Shown: positions 1-8,474, counted from the first letter of the stretch. The stretch: DNA of 37,278 nucleotides from Brevundimonas sp. UBA7664 (GCF_002483305.1 NZ_DLHQ01000065.1:1-37278), one strand, 5' to 3'. Program-made: numbers and translations. The notes: generated from the letters alone by a model not told the origin.

Positions 1-858
1 GGCGGCGTGCTGCCGCGCCTGCTGACCGATCCCCGCTTCGAGGTCGTCGCCGTTCTGGTCCGCGATCCCGCCCGGGCGCGGGACGTGGCCATTCCCCCCG
101 GCCTGGCCCTGTCGGACCCGGCCGCCCTGCTGGCGCGCGAGCCCGATGTGGTGGTCGAGGCCATCTCCGACGCCTCGACCGGCCTCGCCCTGATCCGCGC
201 GGCCCTGTCGCGGGGCATCGACGTGGTCAGCGCCAACAAACAGGCGATCGGCGGCGACCTGCCCGGTTTGACGACGCTGGCCGAAAGCACCGGCGCGCGC
301 CTGCTTTACTCCGCCAGCGTCGGCGGCGGCGCGCCGCTGATCGAGACGGTGCGGCGGGCGCGGACGCACGGCGTGGTGATGCGGATCGAGGCGGTGCTGA
401 ACGGCACCTGCAACTTCATCCTCAACCGCCTCGCCGAAGGGCAGGCCTTCGAACACGCCTTGACCGCCGCCCGGGAGGCGGGTTTCGCCGAGGCGGACCC
501 GTCCGCCGACCTCACCGGCCTGGACGCCGCCGCCAAGCTGGCGATCCTCGGCCACGAAGCCCTGCAGGGCGGCCTGTCCGTGAGCGGCCTCGCCCGCGAA
601 GCCCTGAGCAGCGGCGCCGCCTTGCCGGAAGGCCTGGTGCGGCAGCTGGCGAGGCTGGACGTTCGCACCGGGGAGGCCGGCGTGGCCCTGTGCGCCATGG
701 ACGGCGACGCCCTGTTCGCCGACCTGCCCGATGAGTGGAACGCCCTGCGGGTCACCACCGGGGACGGACGGGTCTTCACGGCGCGCGGTCGCGGTGCCGG
801 ACGGACGCCGACGGCGGAGAGCGTCTGGGCCGACCTGCTCGACATTGTCGAGCCTTGA
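1..858 (+). CDS. hom: Homoserine dehydrogenase, 5'-truncated by window edge
   Basis: NAD(P)-dependent reduction of aspartate semialdehyde to homoserine in threonine/methionine synthesis. The frame is open from base 1 and begins inside the N-terminal Rossmann fold (GGVLPRLL), so the true start lies upstream; 285 residues are visible. The nucleotide-binding part carries VSANKQAIGG (like the VTANK motif of the family). The catalytic domain has SVGGGAPLIETVRR, LNGTCNFIL and the signature GFAEADPSADLTGLDAAAKL, which holds the family's conserved Glu, Asp and Lys of the active site. There is no room for a C-terminal ACT domain, so this is the short form and may lack threonine feedback control. A short paralogue with another substrate is possible but the active-site signature is intact. 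The MFS gene follows after 61 bp. Confidence 0.85.
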   Translation, partial: GGVLPRLLTDPRFEVVAVLVRDPARARDVAIPPGLALSDPAALLAREPDVVVEAISDASTGLALIRAALSRGIDVVSANKQAIGGDLPGLTTLAESTGARLLYSASVGGGAPLIETVRRARTHGVVMRIEAVLNGTCNFILNRLAEGQAFEHALTAAREAGFAEADPSADLTGLDAAAKLAILGHEALQGGLSVSGLAREALSSGAALPEGLVRQLARLDVRTGEAGVALCAMDGDALFADLPDEWNALRVTTGDGRVFTARGRGAGRTPTAESVWADLLDIVEP

Positions 859-890
859 CCGGCCTCTCGCCTGTCCGGATTCCACCGTCT

Positions 891-904
891 AGGGTTCCGA
901 CCCT
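891..904 (+). other. Small hairpin between hom and the MFS gene
   Basis: AGGGT-TCCG-ACCCT forms a 5-bp perfect stem with a 4-base loop just upstream of the MFS ribosome binding site. There is no T-run after it, so a classical terminator is not supported. It could be chance in GC-rich DNA. Confidence 0.2.
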
Positions 905-919
905 GACGGGGAGGAATGC

Positions 920-2572
920 ATGACGGACGCCGCCGCCGAACACACCGTCGACCGCAGCGACCGGCTGGTCATCCTCGCGTCTTCGGTCGGGACGGTGATC
1001 GAGTGGTACGACTTCTATCTGTACGGCTCGCTGGCCGCGATCATCACCGTCCAGTTCTTCTCCGGCGTCAACGAAACCACCGGCTACATCTTCGCCCTGA
1101 TGGCCTTCGCCGCCGGCTTCGCGGTGCGGCCGTTCGGGGCGGTGTTCTTCGGGCGGCTGGGCGATCTGTGGGGGCGCAAGAACACCTTCCTCGTCACCAT
1201 GCTGCTGATGGGACTGTCGACCTTTGTCGTCGGCCTGCTGCCTTCATACGCCGCCATCGGCGTAGCTGCACCGATCATCCTGATCGCCATGCGGCTGCTG
1301 CAGGGGCTGGCGCTGGGCGGGGAGTACGGCGGGGCGGCCACCTATGTCGCCGAACACGCCCCGCCCGGAAAGCGCGGCCTCTACACCAGCTTCATCCAGA
1401 TCACCGCCACCGCCGGCCTGATGCTCAGCCTGCTGGTCATCCTCGGCGTCCGCACCGCCGTCGGCGAGGCGGCCTTCCTCGACTGGGGCTGGCGCATCCC
1501 CTTCCTCGTATCGATCCTGCTGCTCGGCGTCTCCCTGTGGATCCGGCTCAAGCTGGCCGAGAGCCCGGCCTTCGCCCGCATGAAGGCCGAGGGGCGCGGG
1601 TCGACGACGCCGCTGAAGGACAGTTTCGGCAGATGGCCGAACCTGAAACTGGTCCTGCTGGCGCTTGTCGGCCTGACCGCCGGTCAGGCCGTGGTCTGGT
1701 ACACGGGCCAGTTCTACGCCCTGTTCTTCCTCGAGAAGACGCTAAAGGTCGACGCGGCCCTGGCCAACATTCTGATCGCCGTCTCCCTGCTGCTGGCCAC
1801 GCCCTTCTTCATCTTCTGGGGCTGGCTGTCGGACAGGGTGGGCCGCAAGCCGATCATCCTGACGGGCTGCCTGCTGGCGGCCCTGACCTACTTCCCGCTG
1901 TTTCATGCCCTGACCGGCGCGGCCAATCCTCAGCTGGCGGCCGCCACGGTGAGCGCGCCGGTCAGCGTCCACGCCGACCCCGCCGACTGCGCCTTCCAGT
2001 TCGACCCGGTGGGCAAGACGGTGTTCGACAGCGCCTGCGATCTGGCCAAGTCGTATCTGGCCAAGGCGGGGGTCACCTACGCCAACGTCGCCGCCCCTGC
2101 GGGGTCGGTGGCCGAGGTCCGCATCGGCGAGACGGTCGTGACCAGCTTCGACGGCGCCGCCCTGCCGCGCGCCGAATTCAAGACCCGCAAGACGGAATGG
2201 GAGGCCGGCCTCGGCGCCGCCCTGGCCGCCGCCGGCTATCCCGCCAAGGCCGACAGCGCCCTGGTCAACAAGCCGCTGGTCGTCGCCATCCTGTTCCTGC
2301 TGGTGATGTATGTGACCATGGTCTACGGCCCGATCGCGGCGGCGCTGGTGGAGATGTTCCCGACCAGCATCCGCTACACCTCCATGTCCCTGCCCTATCA
2401 CATCGGCAACGGCTGGTTCGGCGGCTTCCTGCCCACCACAGCCTTCGCCATGGTCGCGGCCACGGGCAACATCTACTACGGCCTGTGGTACCCGGTGGTG
2501 GTGGCCCTGGTCACGGTTGTGGTCGGGGTGCTCTTCATCCGTGACCGGAAGGATGTGGACATCCACGGCTGA
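920..2572 (+). CDS. MFS transporter, metabolite:H+ symporter (MHS) type, with large extra loop
   Basis: Inner-membrane proton symporter, probably for an organic acid or similar small metabolite; the substrate cannot be read from sequence. Family signs are the N-terminal GTVIEWYDFYLYG, RPFGAVFFGRLGDLWGRK after the second helix, LLQGLALGGEYGGAA in helix 4 and a second SDRVGRKP loop in the C-terminal half. Length 550 residues, about 100 more than most MHS proteins. The surplus lies at about residues 336-448, between the helix ending LTYFPLFHAL and the helix starting KPLVVAILFLL; it is hydrophilic and has two cysteines (ADCAF, SACDL). The start has a GGGGAGGA box 4-7 bases upstream. An out-of-frame ATG at 916 opens only a shadow frame. 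Adjacent acs fits, but does not prove, carboxylate uptake. Confidence 0.85.
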   Translation: MTDAAAEHTVDRSDRLVILASSVGTVIEWYDFYLYGSLAAIITVQFFSGVNETTGYIFALMAFAAGFAVRPFGAVFFGRLGDLWGRKNTFLVTMLLMGLSTFVVGLLPSYAAIGVAAPIILIAMRLLQGLALGGEYGGAATYVAEHAPPGKRGLYTSFIQITATAGLMLSLLVILGVRTAVGEAAFLDWGWRIPFLVSILLLGVSLWIRLKLAESPAFARMKAEGRGSTTPLKDSFGRWPNLKLVLLALVGLTAGQAVVWYTGQFYALFFLEKTLKVDAALANILIAVSLLLATPFFIFWGWLSDRVGRKPIILTGCLLAALTYFPLFHALTGAANPQLAAATVSAPVSVHADPADCAFQFDPVGKTVFDSACDLAKSYLAKAGVTYANVAAPAGSVAEVRIGETVVTSFDGAALPRAEFKTRKTEWEAGLGAALAAAGYPAKADSALVNKPLVVAILFLLVMYVTMVYGPIAAALVEMFPTSIRYTSMSLPYHIGNGWFGGFLPTTAFAMVAATGNIYYGLWYPVVVALVTVVVGVLFIRDRKDVDIHG

Positions 2573-2585
2573 GGCGCCGGCATTC

Positions 2586-2604
2586 GTCCCGACGTCTCAG
2601 GGAC
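2586..2604. terminator. Weak candidate hairpin after the MFS gene
   Basis: GTCCC and GGGAC are inverted 5-bp arms around a 9-base loop, 14 bp after the MFS stop and in the spacer to a convergent gene. No T-run follows. The position suits a terminator but the structure is weak. Confidence 0.2.
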
Positions 2605-2649
2605 AGCGTGCGCAGCGACAGGCCGGGCCGCGTCGTCGGCGCGCCGGGC

Positions 2650-2880
2650 CTACAACAGGGCGGCGGCGCTGCGCTTTTCCTCGCGCTCGTCGTCAGCTTT
2701 GCCCTGTGCCTGATCCATCTTGCCGATCGCCGCTGCGGTTTGCGCATCTTCAGCCGGACTGCGACCCGGCCGAAGCACATAGGTTGCAAGCAGCCCGACG
2801 ACCGCCACAAGAAGCACGCCAATCACCGCCCAGGCGAACCAGGGACTGCTGTGACTGGTCTTGAATCGGTCTTTCGCCAA
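2650..2880 (-). CDS. Possible small single-pass membrane protein
   Basis: Not recognised. 76 residues: a short basic N-terminus (AKDRFKTSH), one clear hydrophobic helix at about residues 13-35 (FAWAVIGVLLVAVVGLL), then a charged tail rich in Asp, Glu, Lys and Ala. A TTG start at 2880 is preceded by GGAG at 8 bases, a reasonable ribosome binding site. It lies between the MFS gene (convergent) and acs (divergent). Overlapping frames on the plus strand (2608-3003) look like random Arg/Pro-rich shadow, whereas this frame gives a protein-like hydrophobicity pattern. Still uncertain because it is short and rests on a TTG start. Confidence 0.5.
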   Translation of the reverse strand: MAKDRFKTSHSSPWFAWAVIGVLLVAVVGLLATYVLRPGRSPAEDAQTAAAIGKMDQAQGKADDEREEKRSAAALL

Positions 2881-3087
2881 TGGGCTGGCTCCATACGCCC
2901 GGAACCTGGCCGGCCATGGCTTGTATCAGACCGGTCCGCCGAAGGCGATCCGGTCTCACCATGCAGGCCGCGCCCGTCCGGGCCTCCGGGCGGCTTCGTC
3001 TGATCGGGCGTCCCGGCGACGACGGCTCGGTCCGCGCTCGGACTGATCGGCCTTCTGGCCGGAGCCGGGCTGTGGTCAAATGTCACC

Positions 3088-3093
3088 AAAGGA
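3088..3093 (+). promoter_or_regulatory. Ribosome binding site that sets the acs start
   Basis: AAAGGA lies 7 bases before ATG 3101. An in-frame ATG at 3080 lies upstream of this site and lacks its own, so 3101 is preferred. Confidence 0.6.
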
Positions 3094-3100
3094 AAATGCC

Positions 3101-5047
3101 ATGACCGAGCCTGACCTCTATCCCGTCCCGGCGGAATGGGCCGCCCGATCCCACATGAACGCCTCCGCCTGCGAGGCTGCCCGCACCGCCGCCCGCGAGA
3201 CGCCCGACGCCTTTTGGTCCGAGCAGGCCCGCCGTCTCGACTGGATCACCCCGCCGACAGCGATCAAGGACGTCTCCTTCGACAAGGCCGACTTCCGCAT
3301 CCGCTGGTTCGGCGACGGGGTGCTCAACGTCGCCTGGAACTGCCTCGACCGGCATCTCGCGACCCGCGGCGAGGAGACTGCGATCATCTGGGAGGGCGAC
3401 GAGCCGACCCTGTCCGGCGGCCTGACCTATCGCGAACTCCACGCCGAAGTCTGCCGCATGGCCAATGTGCTCAAGGGGCTCGGCGTGGTGAAGGGCGACC
3501 GCGTCACCCTCTATCTGCCGATGATCCCCGCGGCGGCCGTCGCGATGCTGGCCTGCGCCCGGATCGGCGCCGTCCACTCCGTCGTCTTCGGCGGCTTTTC
3601 GCCGGACAGTCTGGCCGGCCGGATCGAGGACTGCGGCTCGAAGGTCGTCATCACCGCCGACGAGGGCCTGCGCGGCGGCAAGCGCGTGCCGTTGAAAGCC
3701 AATGTCGACGCGGCGCTGGAACGGCCGGGCGCCGCCATCGTCGAGACGGTGCTGATCGTCTCCCACACCAATGCCGACATCCCCATCGTCGCGGGCCGCG
3801 ACGTCCGCTACGGCGAGGCCAAGCATGGAATCAGCGCCGACTGCCCGTGCGAGCCGATGAACGCCGAGGACCCGCTGTTCATCCTCTACACCTCGGGCTC
3901 GACGGGCAAACCCAAGGGCGTGCTGCACACCACCGGCGGCTATCTGTTCTGGGCCGCGTGGACGCATGAGCTGGTGTTCGACTACCGGCCCGGCGAGGTC
4001 TTCTGGTGCACCGCCGACGTCGGCTGGGTCACCGGCCACAGCTATTGCGTCTATGGCCCGCTGGCCAACGGCGCGACGACCCTGATGTTCGAGGGCGTGC
4101 CCAACTATCCCGACTACAGCCGCTTCTGGCAGGTGATCGACAAACACCAGGTCGAGATCTTCTACACCGCCCCCACGGCGCTGCGGGCCCTGATGCGCGA
4201 GGGCGACGGGCCGGTGAAGGCGACCAGCCGCAAGAGCCTGCGCCTGCTGGGCAGCGTCGGCGAGCCGATCAATCCCGAGGCCTGGCGCTGGTATCATGAG
4301 GTGGTCGGCGACGGCCGCTGCCCCATCGTCGACACCTGGTGGCAGACCGAGACGGGGGGCATTCTGGTCTCGCCCCTGCCCGGCGCGACCGACCTCAAGC
4401 CCGGCTCGGCGACCAAGCCCCTGCCGGGCATCGAGCTGCAACTGGTCGACGCCGAGGGCGCGGTGCTGGAAGGCGCGGCGTCCGGCAACCTGTGCATCAC
4501 CGACAGCTGGCCGGGCCAGATGCGCACCGTCTGGGGCGACCACCAGCGCTTCTTCGACACCTATTTCAGCGCCTATCCGGGCAAGTATTTCACCGGCGAC
4601 GGCTGCCGCCGCGATGAGGACGGCTACTACTGGATCACCGGTCGGGTCGATGATGTGATCAACGTCTCGGGCCACCGGATGGGCACGGCCGAGGTCGAGA
4701 GTGCGCTGGTCCTGCACGGCGCCGTGGCCGAAGCGGCCGTGGTCGGCTTCCCCCACGACATCAAGGGCCAAGGCATCTACGCCTATGTCACCCTCAACGC
4801 GGGCGTCGATCCGCACGACGACCTGCACCGGGAACTGATCGCCCACGTCCGCAAGGAGATCGGCCCCATCGCCGCCCCCGACGTGATTCACTGGGCCCCG
4901 GGCCTGCCGAAGACCCGCTCGGGCAAGATCATGCGGCGGATCCTGAGGAAGATCGCCGAGGGTGAGGTCGACGCGCTGGGGGACACCTCGACCCTGGCCG
5001 ATCCGGGCGTGGTCGACGACCTCGTCCGCAACCGCAAGCCGGGTTAG
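3101..5047 (+). CDS. acs: Acetyl-CoA synthetase
   Basis: Makes acetyl-CoA from acetate, ATP and CoA through acetyl-AMP, in the cytoplasm. 648 residues from ATG 3101, close to the usual ~650. Visible motifs: N-terminal acetyl-CoA synthetase region (FGDGVLNVAWNCLDRH), adenylation P-loop YTSGSTGKPKGVLHTTGGY, TWWQTETG, the hinge/core DDVINVSGHRMGTAEVE, and C-terminal RSGKIMRRIL. The lysine of that last motif is residue 609, the same number as the regulatory acetylated lysine of Salmonella Acs, so control by reversible acetylation is likely. The gene is single and complete. Its stop overlaps the convergent aminotransferase stop by 4 bp, leaving no room for a terminator between them. Confidence 0.96.
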   Translation: MTEPDLYPVPAEWAARSHMNASACEAARTAARETPDAFWSEQARRLDWITPPTAIKDVSFDKADFRIRWFGDGVLNVAWNCLDRHLATRGEETAIIWEGDEPTLSGGLTYRELHAEVCRMANVLKGLGVVKGDRVTLYLPMIPAAAVAMLACARIGAVHSVVFGGFSPDSLAGRIEDCGSKVVITADEGLRGGKRVPLKANVDAALERPGAAIVETVLIVSHTNADIPIVAGRDVRYGEAKHGISADCPCEPMNAEDPLFILYTSGSTGKPKGVLHTTGGYLFWAAWTHELVFDYRPGEVFWCTADVGWVTGHSYCVYGPLANGATTLMFEGVPNYPDYSRFWQVIDKHQVEIFYTAPTALRALMREGDGPVKATSRKSLRLLGSVGEPINPEAWRWYHEVVGDGRCPIVDTWWQTETGGILVSPLPGATDLKPGSATKPLPGIELQLVDAEGAVLEGAASGNLCITDSWPGQMRTVWGDHQRFFDTYFSAYPGKYFTGDGCRRDEDGYYWITGRVDDVINVSGHRMGTAEVESALVLHGAVAEAAVVGFPHDIKGQGIYAYVTLNAGVDPHDDLHRELIAHVRKEIGPIAAPDVIHWAPGLPKTRSGKIMRRILRKIAEGEVDALGDTSTLADPGVVDDLVRNRKPG

Positions 5048-6219
5048 GCGGCGGCCTCGGTCAGGATGGCGTCGAGCACCTCGCAGGCCTTGCCCACCTC
5101 GGCCCCGGTCAGGGTCGGATGCACCAGCATCGCGATGGCGGTTTCGCCCAGCCGCCGGGCCGTCGGCAGCCGCTCGGCCGGCCGCCAACCGGTGTCGTCG
5201 AAAGCCCTCTCCAGATAGACCTCCGACGCGGAGCCGTGGAAGCAAGGCACGCCGGCGGCGTTGACGGCCTCGATGATCCGGTCCCGGGTCCACCCCTCAG
5301 CCAGCCGTTCCGGCTGCACGAAGGCATAGAACCGGTACCAGGCGTGGACCGAATGGTTCGGGACCGGGGCTGTCCGCACCACCTCGTGGCGCCGGCAGAC
5401 GTCGATCAGCGCCGAAGCGATCGCCGTGCGCCGCTCGGTCCAGTCCGACATCCGCTCCAGCTGGACCAGACCGATGGCGGCCTGCATCTCGATCATCCGC
5501 CAGTTGGTCCCGAAACTGTCGTGGACCAGGCGCGGGCCCGGCGGATGGGCCCGCTCATATACGGCTTCCCAGCTCTTTCCGTGGTCCTTGTAGGACCACA
5601 TGAAGGACCACAGCGCAGGGTCGTCGGTGGTGACCATCCCGCCCTCGCCGCCGGTGGTCATGATCTTGTCCTGACAGAAGGACCACGCCCCGATATGGCC
5701 GATCGACCCAACGCTGCGGCCACGATAGCGCGCGCCGTGAGCCTGGGCGCAGTCCTCGATCACCTTCAGGCCATGCTGTTCCGCCAGCGCCATGATCGGA
5801 TCCATGTCGCACGGCATCCCGCCCAGGTGGACGCAGATGATGGCCTTGGTGCGCGGGGTCAGCACCGCCGCGATGGTCTCCGCGGTGATGTTCTGGCTGT
5901 CCGCGTCGACGTCGGCGAAGACCGGGATCGCCCCGGCGGTGACGATGCAGGACGCCGAGGCGAGGAAGGTCCGCGAAGTGGTGATCACCTCGTCGCCGGG
6001 GCCGATCCCAAGAGCCTTGAGGGCCACGTCCAGCGCCACGGTGCCATTGGTCAGGGCGACCGCATGGCGGGTCCCGACCCAGTCGGCGAAACGGCTCTCG
6101 AACTCCCGACAGCGATCGCCGGTCCAGTAGTTGACCCGGTTGGAGGCGAGAACCGCCGAGACCGCCTCGATCTCCTCGGGCGTGAACGAGGGCCAGGGGG
6201 AGAAGGGGGTGTCAAGCAT
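5044..6219 (-). CDS. DegT/DnrJ/EryC1/StrS aminotransferase, probably PglE-like
   Basis: PLP-dependent sugar aminotransferase; by context it most likely aminates the 4-keto product of the PglF-type dehydratase (22962-24929) to UDP-4-amino-4,6-dideoxy-GlcNAc. 391 residues, normal for the family. The PLP-binding lysine is K185 in QDKIMTTGGEGG; other family marks are ALTNGTVALDVALKALG, GDEVITTSRTFLA and VIEDCAQAHGA. It is the last gene of the 19-gene run and overlaps the PglD-like gene by 8 bp (ATG 6219, PglD stop 6212). It is the only DegT-type aminotransferase visible, so it could instead, or also, carry out the WbpE step (3-amination) of the Wbp-like pathway. The family is certain; the exact sugar is inferred from neighbours. 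Confidence 0.85.
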   Translation of the reverse strand: MLDTPFSPWPSFTPEEIEAVSAVLASNRVNYWTGDRCREFESRFADWVGTRHAVALTNGTVALDVALKALGIGPGDEVITTSRTFLASASCIVTAGAIPVFADVDADSQNITAETIAAVLTPRTKAIICVHLGGMPCDMDPIMALAEQHGLKVIEDCAQAHGARYRGRSVGSIGHIGAWSFCQDKIMTTGGEGGMVTTDDPALWSFMWSYKDHGKSWEAVYERAHPPGPRLVHDSFGTNWRMIEMQAAIGLVQLERMSDWTERRTAIASALIDVCRRHEVVRTAPVPNHSVHAWYRFYAFVQPERLAEGWTRDRIIEAVNAAGVPCFHGSASEVYLERAFDDTGWRPAERLPTARRLGETAIAMLVHPTLTGAEVGKACEVLDAILTEAAA

Positions 6220-6847
6220 CGTCGCTCCGTTTCAGAGGCCGGGCCGGCACGCCGACCAGATCCACGTCGTCGGGGGCCGCGGCGATCACCGCCGCGCCCG
6301 CGCCGATGCGGACATTCCGCCCGATCGAGACGCCCTCGCGCACCGAGGCGCCGAGACCGATCCAGCTGCATTCCCCGACCGTCGCGCCGCCGCCAAGGTG
6401 GGCCCCCGGGGACAGATGCACGCCGTCGGAGAGGCGGTCGTCGTGGTCGACGGTCGCGCCCGTATTGATGATGCAGGCCTGGCCGATGACGGCGCCGAAA
6501 TTGACCGCCGCGCCGGCGAACACCACCGTACCCACGTCGATGCAGGCGTGCCGGCTGACCGTGGCCCGGGGATGGATCAGGGTCGCCATCGCCGCGCCGC
6601 GCGCGACCAGCGCCCGGTGCCGATCCAGCCGTGCCCGGTTGGCGCCGATGCCGACGATGACGCCGTCATAATCGCCGGCGCACTCGAACAGGGCCTCGAC
6701 CGCGCCGATCACCGGCCAGGGCCCGGAGGCCGTCCCGACGCCCTTGTCATCGAAGAATTCGATCCGGTCCCAGCCCAACGCCTCCGCGCAGTCCGCCACG
6801 ACGCGGCCGTGACCGCCGGCGCCGACGATCGCAAGGGAGCGCTTCAC
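6212..6847 (-). CDS. PglD/NeuD-type sugar N-acetyltransferase
   Basis: Acetyl-CoA-dependent transferase, predicted to acetylate the 4-amino group of the bacillosamine precursor and give UDP-N,N'-diacetylbacillosamine. 211 residues from GTG 6847, whose GTGA overlaps the PglC-like stop. Protein-like sequence begins there with KRSLAIVGAGGHGRVV; the longer open frame upstream only translates the neighbour out of frame. Residues 1-90 form the PglD-type Rossmann domain; 91-205 form a left-handed beta helix of hexapeptide repeats (GAVIGQACIIN, GATVGECSWIG, GVSIGRNVRIG). The likely catalytic base is H135 in TVDHDDRL, placed as in Campylobacter PglD. Order PglC-PglD-PglE with overlaps supports the role. 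Confidence 0.85.
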   Translation of the reverse strand: MKRSLAIVGAGGHGRVVADCAEALGWDRIEFFDDKGVGTASGPWPVIGAVEALFECAGDYDGVIVGIGANRARLDRHRALVARGAAMATLIHPRATVSRHACIDVGTVVFAGAAVNFGAVIGQACIINTGATVDHDDRLSDGVHLSPGAHLGGGATVGECSWIGLGASVREGVSIGRNVRIGAGAAVIAAAPDDVDLVGVPARPLKRSDDA

Positions 6848-7476
6848 CCGATCAAACCCTCGAACCTGTCGGCGGTCGCCGAGCCCGGAGCGGAAATTCC
6901 GTCTCGCTTGAGTATACGACCAAGGGTCAGGACAATGATCTTCACATCGAGCCACAAATTGTGTCGGTCGACATACCAGACGTCGAGCTCGAACTTACGC
7001 TCCCAGCTGATCGCGTTTCGTCCGTTGACCTGGGCCCAGCCGGTGATGCCTGGCCGCACGTCGTGACGACGCGCCTGCTCGGGTGAATAGAGCGGCAGGT
7101 ACTCCATCAGCAGGGGTCGCGGGCCCACCAGGCTCATCTCACCGCGAAGCACATTCCACAGCTCGGGCAGTTCATCCAGGCTGGTGGCCCTCAGCCAGCG
7201 CCCGAACGGCGTCAGCCGCTCCGCGTCCGGCAGGGGGCTCCCGTCCGGACAGAGCGCATCGCGCATCGTGCGGAATTTGATCATCTCGAAAGGACGACCG
7301 TTCAGTCCGGGCCGGACCTGCCGGAACAGCGCCGGGGCGCCCATCCGGCGACGCACCGCGATCCAGACCGCCAGCAGGACGGGCGACAGGACGACGAGAG
7401 CGGCGCCGGCGACGACGACATCCATCAGGCGCTTGAGCGGCGCGGGCCGGATCAGCCCCTTCCCCTCGTCTGGCAT
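6844..7476 (-). CDS. PglC-type undecaprenyl-phosphate sugar phosphotransferase
   Basis: Moves a sugar-1-phosphate from a UDP-sugar (here probably diNAcBac) to undecaprenyl phosphate, the first membrane step of repeat-unit assembly. About 210 residues, the small monotopic form without the extra N-terminal transmembrane domain of WcaJ/WbaP. An N-terminal reentrant hydrophobic helix (LMDVVVAGAALVVLSPVLL) is followed by MIKFRTM, the catalytic DE pair in TSLDELPELWNV, MSLVGPRPLL, RPGITGWAQVNGRN and WYVDRHNLWLD. Start is ATG 7476, overlapping the epimerase stop as TGATG; GTG 7479 is an in-frame alternative one codon earlier. Confidence 0.92.
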   Translation of the reverse strand: MPDEGKGLIRPAPLKRLMDVVVAGAALVVLSPVLLAVWIAVRRRMGAPALFRQVRPGLNGRPFEMIKFRTMRDALCPDGSPLPDAERLTPFGRWLRATSLDELPELWNVLRGEMSLVGPRPLLMEYLPLYSPEQARRHDVRPGITGWAQVNGRNAISWERKFELDVWYVDRHNLWLDVKIIVLTLGRILKRDGISAPGSATADRFEGLIG

Positions 7477-8474
7477 CACAGATTGTACCGTTGACGGAAC
7501 CAGCCGACGAAGGCCGGCACGCCGACGCTGATCGGCGTTTCCGGCTTGTAGTTGATCAACCGCTCCAGCAGGTTGGGCGAGGCGGTGGTGTTGGGTACGT
7601 CGCCCTCCTGCATGGGCAGGAACGTCTTGCTGGCTGTGCGGCCGAGGGCCCCTTCGAGCTCCGCGATATAGTCCATCAGCGGGCTCGGCTTGCCGCCGCC
7701 GATGTTCACCAGGCGAAACGGCGCCACCGGCGACAGGGTGTCTCCCTCGACCGGCGGGGCCGTGCCTGGGACCACGTCGGACAGCCTCACGATGGCCTCG
7801 ACCAGATCGTCGACATAGGTGAAGTCGCGCGACATCTCGCCCTCGCCATAGACCTCGATCGGCTTGCCCTCGAGCATCAGCTTGGCGAATTTGAACAGCG
7901 CCATGTCCGGCCGGCCCCAGGGCCCATAGACCGTGAAGAAGCGGAAGAAGGTCGTCGGCACGCCGAACAGGTGGGCGTAGGAATGGCCCATCAGTTCGGT
8001 GGCGCTCTTGGTCGCCGCGTACAGCGTCATCGGATGCACGGCCTTGTCGGTCTCGCGGAACGGCATCTCCAGATTGGCGCCATAGGCCGAACTGGTCGAG
8101 GCGGCGAGCAGGTGTTTCGGCTGATGCCGACGGGCGGCCTCCAGCACATTGAACGTCCCGACCAGGTTGGAGCTGACATAGACCTCGGGGTGGTCGATGC
8201 TGTAGCGGACGCCCGCCTGGGCGGCCAGGTGGATGACGATCTCGGGTTTCGCTTTTGCCCAGGCTGCGTTCAGGGCCTCCACATCCTCCAGGGCGATGCG
8301 TTCGACACGGAACTTCTCATAACCTTCCAGAATGGCATTGCGGCCGTCCTTGAGGGTGACGTCGTAGTAGTCCGAGAAATTGTCGAGGCCGACCACCTCA
8401 TGTCCGTCTTCAAGCAGGCGGCGCGCCAGGTGAAACCCGATGAAACCGGCGGTACCCGTGATCAGAAATCGCAT
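7476..8474 (-). CDS. NAD-dependent sugar epimerase, UDP-glucuronate 4-epimerase-like
   Basis: Extended SDR enzyme; best fit is UDP-glucuronate to UDP-galacturonate 4-epimerase. 332 residues from ATG 8474, with GAGG about 8 bases upstream; this start puts MRFLITGTAGFIG at the N-terminus as in the family, and a longer upstream frame adds unlike sequence. Seen: GTAGFIG NAD loop, LDNFSDYYDVTLK (the DYYD motif of GlcA epimerases), STSSAYG, YAATK (catalytic Tyr/Lys), RFFTVYGPWGRPDMALFKF and RDFTYVDDLVEAIVRL. No UDP-glucose dehydrogenase gene is visible here, so its substrate comes from elsewhere, or it may act on the UDP-HexNAc uronate from the TviB-like enzyme. The upstream gap of 101 bp is the largest inside the run. 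Confidence 0.85.
   Translation of the reverse strand: MRFLITGTAGFIGFHLARRLLEDGHEVVGLDNFSDYYDVTLKDGRNAILEGYEKFRVERIALEDVEALNAAWAKAKPEIVIHLAAQAGVRYSIDHPEVYVSSNLVGTFNVLEAARRHQPKHLLAASTSSAYGANLEMPFRETDKAVHPMTLYAATKSATELMGHSYAHLFGVPTTFFRFFTVYGPWGRPDMALFKFAKLMLEGKPIEVYGEGEMSRDFTYVDDLVEAIVRLSDVVPGTAPPVEGDTLSPVAPFRLVNIGGGKPSPLMDYIAELEGALGRTASKTFLPMQEGDVPNTTASPNLLERLINYKPETPISVGVPAFVGWFRQRYNL

Noticed and set aside
916..2544. 542-residue open frame one base off the MFS gene
   Set aside because: Arg/Gly/Pro-rich translation with no membrane helices; it is the +1 shadow of a clear transporter and its ATG sits inside the true gene's ribosome binding region.
3083..5293. 736-residue antisense frame covering acs
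   Set aside because: Typical GC-rich shadow (Asp/Gly/Arg/His bias) across an intact acs; no family motif or ribosome binding site.
5119..6468. 449-residue plus-strand frame over the aminotransferase and acetyltransferase genes
   Set aside because: Low-complexity charged translation; the minus strand carries two complete, motif-bearing enzymes here.
6848..6955. 36-codon extension of the PglD-like gene
   Set aside because: Reads the PglC-like gene out of frame; the GTGA overlap start gives the normal N-terminus.
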